In this document: piece by piece, positions 55,300 to 64,000 of the stretch | Layout of the letters: each line of letters starts with the position of its first letter | Position numbering within the stretch: the first letter of the stretch is position 1 | DNA from: Scolanthus callimorphus | Taxonomy: Eukaryota; Cnidaria; Anthozoa; Actiniaria; Edwardsiidae | Length of the DNA: 64,000 nucleotides | Direction: 5' to 3' | Assembly: GCA_033964015.1 (NCBI GenBank) | Contig: CM066919.1 | Location: forward strand, 17,525,646-17,589,645 | The notes under the pieces: model-generated | The model's database searches: none | Seen by the model: the letters and a program-made list of their open reading frames with translations, nothing else | Told to the model about the DNA's origin: nothing | Program-made: the position numbers and the translations under genes

Positions 55300-58200
55300 A
55301 GGTAAGCCTCCCAAAGTCCAACCCTTCGTCCACGCCGCGGGAGGCGGAAACAGGCACAGTATGGGATCGCCAAGCAAGGTGAAGTATGGTGGGTGTTTTA
55401 TTTCCACCCGGGCCGTTACGATTACCATGAAGGCCTGTTTAGAATAAGCCTGAAACGTTATTCTTGAAACGCCAAAGGGGATCTGGTGAAGCTGGGCGGG
55501 CCAATCCCCCACTCGGGGGTTTATTGCGGATTACAGAAACGTTAACAAGAAGAAGAAATCGGATCGATGTTGGGATGGAGGAGCCTTCAGATGGGCAAGT
55601 ATGACAGGGTAGACAAAACCGAAAGGAATCTAAACCTGCCGAGTCTTCTATCACCAAAAACGATAACAAGAATAAGGACGTGGAATGTAAGGTCAATTTA
55701 TGAAGGAGGTAAAGCTTTTACAATCGCTAATACAATCTACAGGTACTTGGTTTGTGCGAGACACGATGAACGAAAGCGGGCAAAACGAGATTATCATGAG
55801 TTAATTCTATATTCTGGCCATACAAAGGAGCACACCGCACTGGAGAGTAGGCTAATGTTATCTAAAGAAGCACAGAAAGCGCTGACCAGATGGTAATCAA
55901 TCAGTTCGAGGATTATCACCGCGCAGTTTAGAACCAAACACCGCAGGATTACACTAAGGGTATTGCAATGTGTTGCGCCTACAAACGACGCTGAGGAAGC
56001 AATAAAGGAAGATTTCTACGAAAGATTGCAAGTTATCCTAGACCAGAAGAAGGAGAGAGAAGTCACAGTTCTCATGGGAGATTTTAACGCCAAAGTCGGA
56101 AGTAACAACACAGGTTATGAGGAGATAATGGGCAAGCATGGGCTTGGGCAGATAAATGAAAACGGGGAGATGTTTGCAGATTTGTTTGCGGATAACAGCA
56201 TTGCGATTGGAAGAACCATTTTTCCACACAAGGACATTCACGAGGCGATATGGGTGTCCCCGGATCAAGTGACGGAACATCAAATAGATCATATTGGCAT
56301 CAATACTAAGTTCCGGAGGACCATACTGGATGTCAGAGTAAAACGAGGGGCAGATGTTGGATCAGATCACCGCTTACCTGTTACAAAACTGAGACTCAAG
56401 CTTAAAGGATGCGACGGAAAAGTCAACGCCCAACGTCCAACTTCTGCAAGAGGCAAAATATGCTAAAGCCTTCCAGACACCCGTGCAGAACAGGTACCAA
56501 GCGCTTCGAGATTTACAGGATGAGGATGAAGAAGAGGAGTTCCGCTCTACCTTTGAGAGACTGGAAGAACATCAAGCAGGTATGGGTAATATCATGTGAA
56601 GAAGTCGCGGGTAAGAAGAAGCGCGTAAACAAACCATTGATAACATCGGAAACTTAAAAAAAATCGAAGAGAGAAAGGTAAAGAAAGACACGCTAAATAA
56701 GAGTCGCACAAGAGCAGCGACGTCTCTGGCTCAGCAACAGTATTCGGAATGTCACAAGGAAGTTAGGAGTTGTGCTCGAAGGGACAAGAGGCGATATGTT
56801 GAAGATCTAGCAAAGCATGCACAGGAGGCAGCTAAACAAAGAAACATGAAGGAGCTTTATGACACTACCAAGAAACTGGCTCGTAAGTACAAGCGAGATA
56901 GTGGACCAGTACGAGACAAAAACGGAAACATGTTGACGAACAAGGAGGACCAGCTCAAGAAATCGGCAGAACATTTTGAGGAGCTACTCAACAGACCTGC
57001 TCCCCCAGACACAGTAGATATGCCACCAGCGGAAACCCCTCTCCCCGTTAACTGTGATACACCATCGAGGGAAGTAGTGCGAAGAGCCATCTCAGCGCCG
57101 AAGAACGGGAAGGCAGCTGGTCCGGATGAAATTCCAGGTGAAGCCCTTAAAGCAGCCCCAGATTGGGGGGATTGGAAGCAAGGTTATTTAGTCAAGTTGC
57201 CTAAGAAAGGAGATCAAAGTGTATATTGCTCCTGTCAAGCCATATTGCTCCTGTCAGTACCCGGTAAGGTGCTCAGCAGAATAATGCCGGAGCGTCTGCG
57301 AAGCGCGCGGCTGACAAGAAGCTGAAAGACCATCAAGCAGGCTTGAGACGGGATAGGTCATGTATCGACCAAATTGCAACGCTTAGAATTATAATTGAGC
57401 AGTCAATAGAGTGCAGTTCATCATTGTATGTAGTGTTCATTGATTTCCGGAAGGCTTTTGACAGTTTTGACAGGGAGGTTTTGTGGAAATTAATGCGGCA
57501 TTATAGAATACCGGAGAAGTTCATTAGTATCATCAAGAACATGTACAATGGATGTCCTGCAGGGTTATACATGAAGGCAACTCAACTGGCAAGTTTCAAG
57601 TCAACACAGGGGTTCGGCAAGGATGCTTGTTATCCCCCTTTCTGTTCTTGTTGGCTGTAAATCGGACAATGAAGAAAAGTACAGAAGGAAGAAGAAATGG
57701 TATCCAGTGGAAGTTGTTTATTTATTTATTTATTTATTTATTATGCTTCGTCTACAAAATGATACAGGAAAAAAAAATAACGTGCGAGGAGAAAAACAAG
57801 ACTAAAAATTGACACGACATGTAGACCAGCTAGACGATCTAGACTTTGTAGATGACATCGCCCTCCTTTTACATAGCCACAACCAGATGAAGGAGAAGAT
57901 CAAATGCTTAGACGAGGAGGCGATAAAGCTCGGACTATATATTAGCAAGAAGTCAAAGTCTATGAGGATGGACAACAGCAACGAGGAACCGCTGTACCTT
58001 GAGAAGGGGGACATTGAAGAAGACTCAAGCTTCACTTATCTAGGAAGCCTAGTTAGCATAGATGGAGGCACGGAGCAGCCTTTAAACTTCTAAAGAAGGT
58101 CTGGAAGGCAAGGGACATAACAACAACTACCAAACAACGCATTTTCAATAGCAATGTCAAATCTGTATTGCTCTACGGCTCGGAAACATGGCGGATCACC

Positions 58201-58500
58201 AAAGCTTCGATAGGGAAGGTTCAAGTGTTTATCAATAAGTGTCTGAGGAGGATTCTTAGGATATGGTGGCCAGAAAAGATCCGTAATGAAGACCTTTGGA
58301 GGGCAACGGATCAGGAGGCAGTGGAACGGATAGTCAGCAGAAGGAAGTGGACATGGATCGGTCACACGTTCCGTAAACAGAAAGATCATATTACCCGACA
58401 GGCTCTAACGTGGAACCCGTCGGGGCAGCGCAGGCGTTGGCGACCCAAGAAAATGAATATCATGGAGACGCTATGTGGAGGATGAATCCAGGAAGAAGCT
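55300..58500 (+). mobile_element. RTE-like LINE, near full-length, frameshifted
   Basis: A 5' leader (aggtaagcctcccaaagtcc) precedes an endonuclease: RTWNVRSIYEGGK, VTVLMGDFNAKVG, EHQIDHIGINTKFR, VGSDHRLPVTK (catalytic N, D, H). The EN middle is deleted or garbled near 55745-55965. The RT follows: GKAAGPDEIPGEALK, KLKDHQAGLRRDRSCIDQI, VVFIDFRKAFDSFDR, TGVRQGCLLSPFLFL, LDFVDDIALL (active site VDD), then the tail RKWTWIGHTFRKQKDHITRQ. At least six frame breaks. The domain order and DHQAGFR / FVDDI style place it near the RTE clade. It lies in the intron on the strand opposite the host gene. Confidence 0.8.
57712..57805 (-). repeat. Short LINE 3'-tail insertion within the RTE RT
   Basis: (ttta)n at 57718-57741 is followed by ttatgcttcgtctacaaaat and an A-rich stretch. 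On the minus strand this is a tail of type ttttgtagacgaagcataa(taaa)n. It separates RT codons for GIQW from TRHVDQLDDLDFVDD. The similar bases aagttg and aaattg at the two borders may be a target duplication. Confidence 0.6.
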
Positions 58501-58673
58501 ATTCGTTGCAAAGTCGTCTAGTCATCGCCGATTCTGTTTTTTTTTTGTTCGTCCTCGGTTTGTCTTGGGCTTGCGAGTACCGGATTCCACACGGTCCTCG
58601 GTTTTCGCAAAAGCAAAGGAGACTAGGGGAAAGCGACTTGTGAAGGGAGCCCATTTTATGAGGCTAGCCCAAC

Positions 58674-58900
58674 CTAATAATTGTCCAGTAAGGACCACAA
58701 AGCATCAATATAGTCCTGATGTAAATCATCAGTATGATTACTTGAAGGCAAATATACACCACAAATATTGTAAACAGAGCTACAGATGGTTGACTTTATG
58801 CAAATAATGTGATCACTTTCTGTAGGCAAAATTTCTATATAACTATCCAGTGATTTGCGCCAAAACATAGCAATTCTTTCGTACTTGTATTCAGACTAGA
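58674..58900 (-). pseudogene. LINE endonuclease fragment
   Basis: Minus-strand frame: FWRKSLDSYIEILPTESDHI, ICGVYLPSSNHTDDLHQDYI and ALWSLLDNY. The V-Y-L-P-S-S-N motif after a hydrophobic strand is typical of the apurinic-like endonuclease of CR1/L2-type LINEs. The rest of the element is missing. Confidence 0.65.
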
Positions 58901-60817
58901 ACTACTCCTAAACAGGTTTTATGGAAATGGTTTACTCGAAGATTCTTCGCAAGCAACCAGCTCAAATATATCACTTGCGGGTTTCCTGGTTAAACCGTCC
59001 ACTGAGCTTCTTCGCTCGACCAGCGTGGCTGTACTAGTCAAATAACATCGGCGTCTCCGTGCTACGTATCTATATCGTAAATTTAGATTTTTAGGCCGTT
59101 ATGCGCATAGGATGTACAAGAGTCCACACGGTCGGAACTAGTGATGGTTCTTACTTACTGGACTGAATTTTATTAGGTGGTTTTCCAAGCTTCAGTTTTG
59201 CTTCTTCTTTTTGCTTCTATGTCACAGATTGCATTGTGTTTCTTTCCCCTTACAACTGTTTTGAGTATTCTGCGAACTCTCACTCGGGTATATCTGCCCG
59301 GCGTTCCCTATCTCGGCCTGCTTTCGAACCAATAAAAGAACCAACAATAACCGCGACAGCTTCATCTCCTTGTTTCCGGCAATTGACGGGTTACTTTTTA
59401 CTATAGCTCACGCACGGGTTTTGATACTTGGGGATTCGTTGGTGACTGTTCTGACTTTCAAGCCGTGTTAACCGGTGACAAAAAAAGTTTTTTGAACCAG
59501 TTGCTGACCGCGTTAACAACTTTGTGGCAATTTACGCGGTTAAATTTTCAGACAAGACCCCATTCCTCATGAAATATTGCGACTGTCTAACAAGGACACT
59601 GGTATTTTTACGATGAGCAGTAAGGGCTCATGCGTCAACGCCCCCCTGCCAACTAACCCTGGGACAGCAGTTCATTCTCCGAAGGGACAATTTTCAGGAT
59701 CAACGGGCTTCGGGAAAGTCCCGTAATTTGCGACAGCAGCCTTTTCCCCCGCAGACTTGTTTCGCCATTCAGGCAAAACTGCGCCTCCGGGAAATGCAAT
59801 TCAGGAGGCCCTAAATGTAATGTCAACTCGCAGCTTTCTACGCCTTAAACAAGCTTTACCTCCGTGGGTTCCAATCCCGGTCATGCTTTTTTAAACGGAG
59901 TGTAATAGCATCTCCGATTGATCCGTACGTGACCAAGGAAGATTCTTTAGGAATAAAGTCATTATTTAAACTACCCGGGGGATACGAAAATTCCCCGGGA
60001 ACTTTTCGGCGAACCACGCCGAGAACAATGGAAGTCCTTAAAAGGAGATTGCCTAAATGGGCCTGTTATTCTTCCTACCTCTATTTCCGTGCTTAATTTT
60101 GAGCGCACGATGTCAGGTTGCTCGCCGGCTGATTTCAGATTAACAGTCTCAGCCGCCTGTCTCGCGTGAAACTAGGTTGTAACCTCGAATCAGTAATCTT
60201 AAACTTTTACGGGGGTTATGTCTTAAACAGATACCCAGTCCGTCTTTTGCATAGTACCGATATATCCGGACGACTATCCATTATTGAGTATGAAATTGGA
60301 GGGCATGTATTTTTATGACAAATGCTTTGCTATGGGGATGTTGATGTTGCGCTGCGTTCGAAAAGTTCAGCTGCTGTATTCCGTGGCTGGCAAAGACACG
60401 CTATAAGGCTTCGAGGGTAAAGTCTTACTTTTCAGAACATCATTTTTACAAAAAGTCGATAAGGCTTTCATTGATGTGTAAAATATCATTTTTCATTACA
60501 CTACAAATTTCTTCAATCTGTTGCGAACAATTTTTGATACGTTCCATAATTACATAGCTAAACAAAAATCGAATCGAAAATCACTCATATGGTTTTGAGG
60601 ACCATTCTATTAATTCTTAAAGTTTTAATCGTGACCTCAGTGAGAAGTGTCTTGGTTTTTGAAATTTGGGAAATGGCATATGAAACTCTTCAAAGTGAAT
60701 TTTTGGTGATTGTGTTTTATAAATGTTTGCAAAATGATATTATGCACCCCACTCTTATTTTGCCAGTCAGTCCTTTATCCAGACCATAGTTTAGTAAACG
60801 TTAAATAAAAACTTTAC
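58901..60817. other. Intron sequence, nothing recognised
   Basis: No ORF or structured repeat is supported. A palindromic ttccccgggaac-like segment occurs near 59976-60003 (taccc-gggggatacgaaaattccccggg). It is part of the long intron between the 60978-60818 exon and the 53618-53443 exon. Confidence 0.35.
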
Positions 60818-60978
60818 CTTGGAAAATGAAGACAGATTCGTCGCCTGAACAGTTGCCTTGCTCCTTCAGCTCAGTGTCTTCTGCTGGGTCCAGTTTCTCT
60901 TGTGTGGTTTCGCCTACGGGAACTACACATTTCCCTGTAGTAATGTCTTGCAAGTTTTTCCCCGCGGTAAACTGAAAT
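60818..60978 (-). CDS. Secreted multidomain protein: trefoil-like exon
   Basis: The acceptor acaaatttag ends at 60979 and the donor caag/gtaaag is at 60818. The 161-nt exon encodes FQFTAGKNLQDITTGKC, VVPVGETTQEK and EQGNCSGDESVFIFQ. One leading and one trailing base complete split codons with both neighbours. It is followed downstream by a 7.2-kb intron full of mobile DNA. Confidence 0.75.
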
Positions 60979-61173
60979 CTAAATTTGTTGTAAAGTGCGG
61001 TATATATCACTAATTTATATAATTCTATGTTTTATTGTTCAGTTGCTGTGTATGGTGATTGACATTGGTGAGGTGAGACAAAAATGCCTTTTAACTTGAT
61101 GTTTAGGCATCAGGTGGAATGGAGAGCCATAGTAGGTCAAATAAGTTGAGAACGTTTTTCTCATTGTACCAAC

Positions 61174-61384
61174 CTTGACTCGTCACTGCATGTTCCAGAG
61201 ATGAGAACTGCGTTACCGGCGTCACTCTCAAGCTTAAAGCAATTGTTATCCAGTAACAGTCTGAACTGCCCATTTGTTGTCCATCGAAGGGCTGCGTAGT
61301 TGCCACCACAGGAATCACGTAGTTTTAGTTTCCCACCTATGACGTGTACGCATTTGCCACTTCGGTGGACGAGAAAACCAAGAC
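61174..61384 (-). CDS. Secreted multidomain protein: trefoil-like exon
   Basis: The acceptor cgttcccaaag precedes 61384; the donor ag/gttggt follows 61174. It encodes LGFLVHRSGKCVHVIGG, LKLRDSCGGNYAALRW, NGQFRLLLDNNCFKLES and VLISGTCSDES. G-K-C-V...L...C spacing and an LRW/LxW turn resemble a ricin-B-type beta-trefoil unit. In phase with exons on both sides. Confidence 0.75.
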
Positions 61385-62197
61385 CTTTGGGAACGAAAAC
61401 AAGTGAGATAGAAACTCCGGATAATATAATTTCTAAGGGCGAAATAAATACCAAAGGGGGCAATACAATCGTTCCCTTTTTCTGTGAATTCATACACCAA
61501 ATCGAAATATGGCGGCACATTTGAATAACTATTGTTCTTGTCTTACTAGCCTCGTGTTCACGTGGAAACACAAAAACACTTACATATGAATGAGATTCTA
61601 GTAAGTCTTAGGAACAATAATTATTTGATCTCGAGCATTTTTATGAGATTTTTCAATAGAAAAAAGGCTTTCTCAAAAGCCTTGAATTTCTTTAGTGACA
61701 AGAGGCTCTATAGCCCACATGTTTTCTGTAAATTGAACTTCCCGCAATGCATTCATTATTCGAATGACAAACGTCAAACTTTCTAATTACGCTTCACTTT
61801 CCAGGCGCTATTGAAATTTCTTTTTGTAGCTGCATTACGCTTGCTGATTTTTACTATTGATTTAAATATGCAAACAGTGACGTCAAAGGATGTCCGCTTA
61901 TATCCATCGGTGCTTAGCAGACAAACAAAGAGGGAATAATCATGCACCGTGATATTAAATGGGAAAACATTACGCCCAGCGGAATACGTTGTGAGTTGTC
62001 GCAGCTTTAGTGTTCAAACTTGTTCTGCAAAAGCTATGCGTAAAGAAAGTCGTTCTGCGACAGCTGCAACATAGGGAAACATGGGTTGCAAGAGTCGCAA
62101 GTCCACTTGCTTGCAGATGTCGCATAACAAAGGGCGATTCCTGCAACACGATTCGCTGCCTGTCGCAGAAGTCGCGAAAGCTGCCGGATCGGTTTAC

Positions 62198-62572
62198 CTT
62201 CCGCTGTGTAGTCCTTTGGCGATTCGTACTCGGGCGGACAGCAAATAAGCCCTGGCACTCTCTTATAGTTTTCTCCGCTAATATTCGGAGGGGCGTTGCT
62301 GGTCACCTTACACGTTGTTCCAATAACATATTGTTCGCCTTTGATAGGAATATATCTGACACGATTATCAGATGTCAACCCGTTGTCAAGTAACGGTTGT
62401 GTTTGTTCGCCGTTAGGGCACACTTCTACAGCATTGCAGAGTCGCCTGCCTTTGAGCGCACTGCAGGTAGATGCGTAGTTTTCAGGCGTCAGCGAATCTC
62501 TCATCCATCGATCTGTTCTGTCACCCGCGTACCCAAGCTCATTTTGTGTGTCATAGAAAGTAGCTCCTGGAA
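62198..62572 (-). CDS. Secreted multidomain protein: Cys-rich exon
   Basis: The acceptor cgccattttag ends at 62573; the donor gaag/gtaaac is at 62198. It encodes PGATFYDTQNELGYAGDR, LTPENYASTCSALKGRR, LCNAVEVCPNGEQ, YVIGTTCKVTSNAPP and PGLICCPPEYESP. At least six Cys suggest disulfides and an extracellular domain; the fold is not recognised. The frame runs on past the donor as non-coding read-through. Confidence 0.75.
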
Positions 62573-62710
62573 CTAAAATGGCGTATAACACTCATTTAGT
62601 AGATAACAACTCGCAAACATTGTTACGAATGCATGTAACCCAATTGGTTCCCTTACTCACTATCTATTACGTGCTGACTTTCTGATACGAGTGATACTCG
62701 TATTGCATAC

Positions 62711-62916
62711 CTAGAAAGTAGACACTAGCAGCCACACATTGGTCAAATATCTCAGGAGTCTTATATCCAACACAGCCATGGTCTTTGACTCGAATGATGT
62801 TTTCTGCATCAGCCTTGACGCTGTTTTTCAAGTTAGTGCTGAAAAGAGGGTTTTCTCTGCTCAGGTAGCTGAATACGCCATTTTGAAGGGTCGAGCAGTC
62901 TGTATGAATAAGAAGC
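62711..62916 (-). CDS. Secreted multidomain protein: most 5' exon found
   Basis: Bounded by acceptor tttctgcttgcag (ends 62917) and donor ctag/gtatgc (62711). The 206 nt encode LLIHTDCSTLQNGVFSYL, NPLFSTNLKNSVKADAEN, VKDHGCVGYKTPEIF and DQCVAASVYFL, with one base at each side completing shared codons. This exon has no start codon of its own. The signal-peptide exon was not found and is probably beyond 64000. The plus-strand frame over the same bases is a shadow. Confidence 0.7.
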
Positions 62917-63479
62917 CTGCAAGCAGAAATTCATTTATTTACATTTCAGATAAGGCTTTCTTAAAATAAGGCAATATCTCCGGATATTACACTCACGAAT
63001 TACACTACAAATGATATGGGAGCAATTAATTAGAGATGCTCATTTCTCACGCACTACAGACAGGTGCGTGGACTTACAACGGTATAGGACTCTATTTGTA
63101 TTGCTCTAAAATAAATTTACGGGCATGCAGTTATGCACAGGTTACACCTCTTAGACCTATTGGTGTAGGGCGTGGCACGGGCCACTACCTTCCAGCTAAT
63201 TTTGTACTGCTTATTGTTGTCGAGATGTGCTTACTGAGCTCAGTTGCATGTCTTTTGCTGGAATTTCTAAAGAATGTGGTGGGGTTGTTGTACCAGACTT
63301 TCTACTGTGTATGTCAAGCTTTGAGTTGGGCACTTGCCATTTAGTGGGCACTGGTCTTTTTTCTGCAGTTAACAAGATATTTCTGGGCTAGAGGGTGCTA
63401 TAACATAAAACTTTATGCTATGTGCTATGATGATAATGACGCTCGAGCTGAGCGGTCATGTTCATTAGCTGCTCTACTA
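62917..63479. other. Upstream intron or flank, no called gene
   Basis: A plus-strand frame at 63036-63344 encodes a hydrophobic C-terminus (VEMCLLSSVACLLLEFL) but lacks a recognisable family. No exon of the minus-strand gene could be placed here with convincing splice sites. Confidence 0.3.
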
Positions 63480-63922
63480 CTACTAGTCTGCCTTCGTCTC
63501 TTCTCACAAATTGGAGCAAAAAATGTGTCGATAGTGGACATCGACATTGCCCACAGGGTTCCACAACGAAAACCGTCACAACGTCCAAACCCCATCGTAT
63601 GCCGGCTCACGCGGCGTTTAGCAAGAAAAAAAGTGTTGGAGTGCAGAAAGGCCGTCGCAAGTGTATCTGCCGCGCAGCTTGGTTTTGATCCTGCGGTATC
63701 GATTAATGGCCTAAGTATCTTCCAGCATCTTTCCCCAAGACAGCAGAACTTGTTTTTCGAGCAAAGAATTTCAAGAAAAGCTATGAGTTCAAGTACTGTT
63801 GGGTGAAAGATGGTGTCGTGTGGCTGAGAGAAACAAATGACTCTCATATCTACAAGATAAAGCACATCGAAGACCTGCTCAGCCTGGCCAGGAAAGTTCA
63901 AAGCGAGCCAGCCAGGGAGTAA
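63480..63922 (+). pseudogene. LINE ORF1-like fragment
   Basis: The plus strand reads VSIVDIDIAHRVPQRK, NPIVCRLTRRLARKKVLE, ISINGLSIFQHLSPRQQNLFF (partly degenerate), and after a shift near 63765 CWVKDGVVWLRE and IYKIKHIEDLLSLARK. The order AHRVP - I(I)C-F-RR - HL-P-Q---F - W---G-(I/V)-LR matches the esterase-free ORF1 type of CR1/L2-like LINEs common in invertebrates. The long minus-strand frame over it is a shadow. Confidence 0.6.
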
Positions 63923-64000
63923 AGCAGCTAAGTACTTTTCGTAATTAATGTATTTCCTATTAATACTTATTAACTCGTTATGAGAACTCGGTCTTCTAGT

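Noticed and set aside
62739..62969. Plus-strand 76-codon ORF
   Set aside because: The minus strand has a phase-matched exon with good splice sites exactly here.
63425..63901. 158-codon minus-strand ORF
   Set aside because: The plus strand carries a recognisable LINE ORF1-like pattern over the same bases.

Overview
The window is metazoan nuclear DNA. It is AT-rich and gene-poor, with spliced genes, many LINE, Penelope and DIRS remnants and dozens of hairpin-type MITEs. The mix of transposons (CR1/L2, L1-like and RTE LINEs, Penelope-like elements, cnidarian-style DIRS tyrosine-recombinase elements, BEL/Pao gag) and a multi-exon secreted cysteine-rich protein best fit a cnidarian, probably a stony coral or relative. 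That assignment is inference from recognised sequence styles; no database was searched. There are no bacterial operons, CRISPR arrays or rRNA genes.

Layout. 1-16.1 kb holds no confident gene, but many inverted-repeat elements: a ~1 kb TIR element with a TTA target duplication, three copies of a G-run-rich MITE family, two TTAA-type MITEs (one nested inside another MITE) and several near-perfect palindromes. An unrecognised coding-like stretch lies at 6.1-6.8 kb. 16.1-25.8 kb is a 5'-truncated L1-like LINE split by two head-to-tail Penelope-like elements (PLEs). Each PLE carries a candidate hammerhead ribozyme just upstream of its reverse-transcriptase ORF. 26.9-28.6 kb is a CR1/L2-like LINE (minus strand) abutting a degenerate ORF. 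29.57-38.26 kb is a nearly complete DIRS-order element (minus strand) with gag, RT/RNase H and tyrosine recombinase. Its ends have split-direct-repeat structure A1...B1-A2-B2, and a putative gag intron contains a 196-bp tandem array and a hAT-like MITE. 38.3-49 kb is a mosaic of minisatellites, a BEL/Pao gag relic, a ~1 kb TIR element, a LINE fragment and hairpins.

49.25-62.9 kb (minus strand) holds the one convincing host gene. Seven exons join with matching splice phases into a protein of roughly 1,360 residues: cysteine-rich N-terminal part, repeated beta-trefoil-like units, EGF-like modules, then a long helical region with a hydrophobic segment and a C-terminal domain. Its 5' end is not found and is probably beyond the right edge. 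The last exon has two apparent +/-1 frameshifts. The 7.2-kb intron between the fourth and fifth exons seen contains an RTE LINE, two other LINE fragments and a striking inverted pair of degenerate telomere-like arrays (CCCTAACAN, then NTGTTAGGN).

Single-base indels break almost every long ORF. The two PLE copies differ from each other mostly by single-base indels rather than substitutions. Residual long-read assembly error is therefore a serious alternative to true decay for many of the 'pseudogenes' listed.
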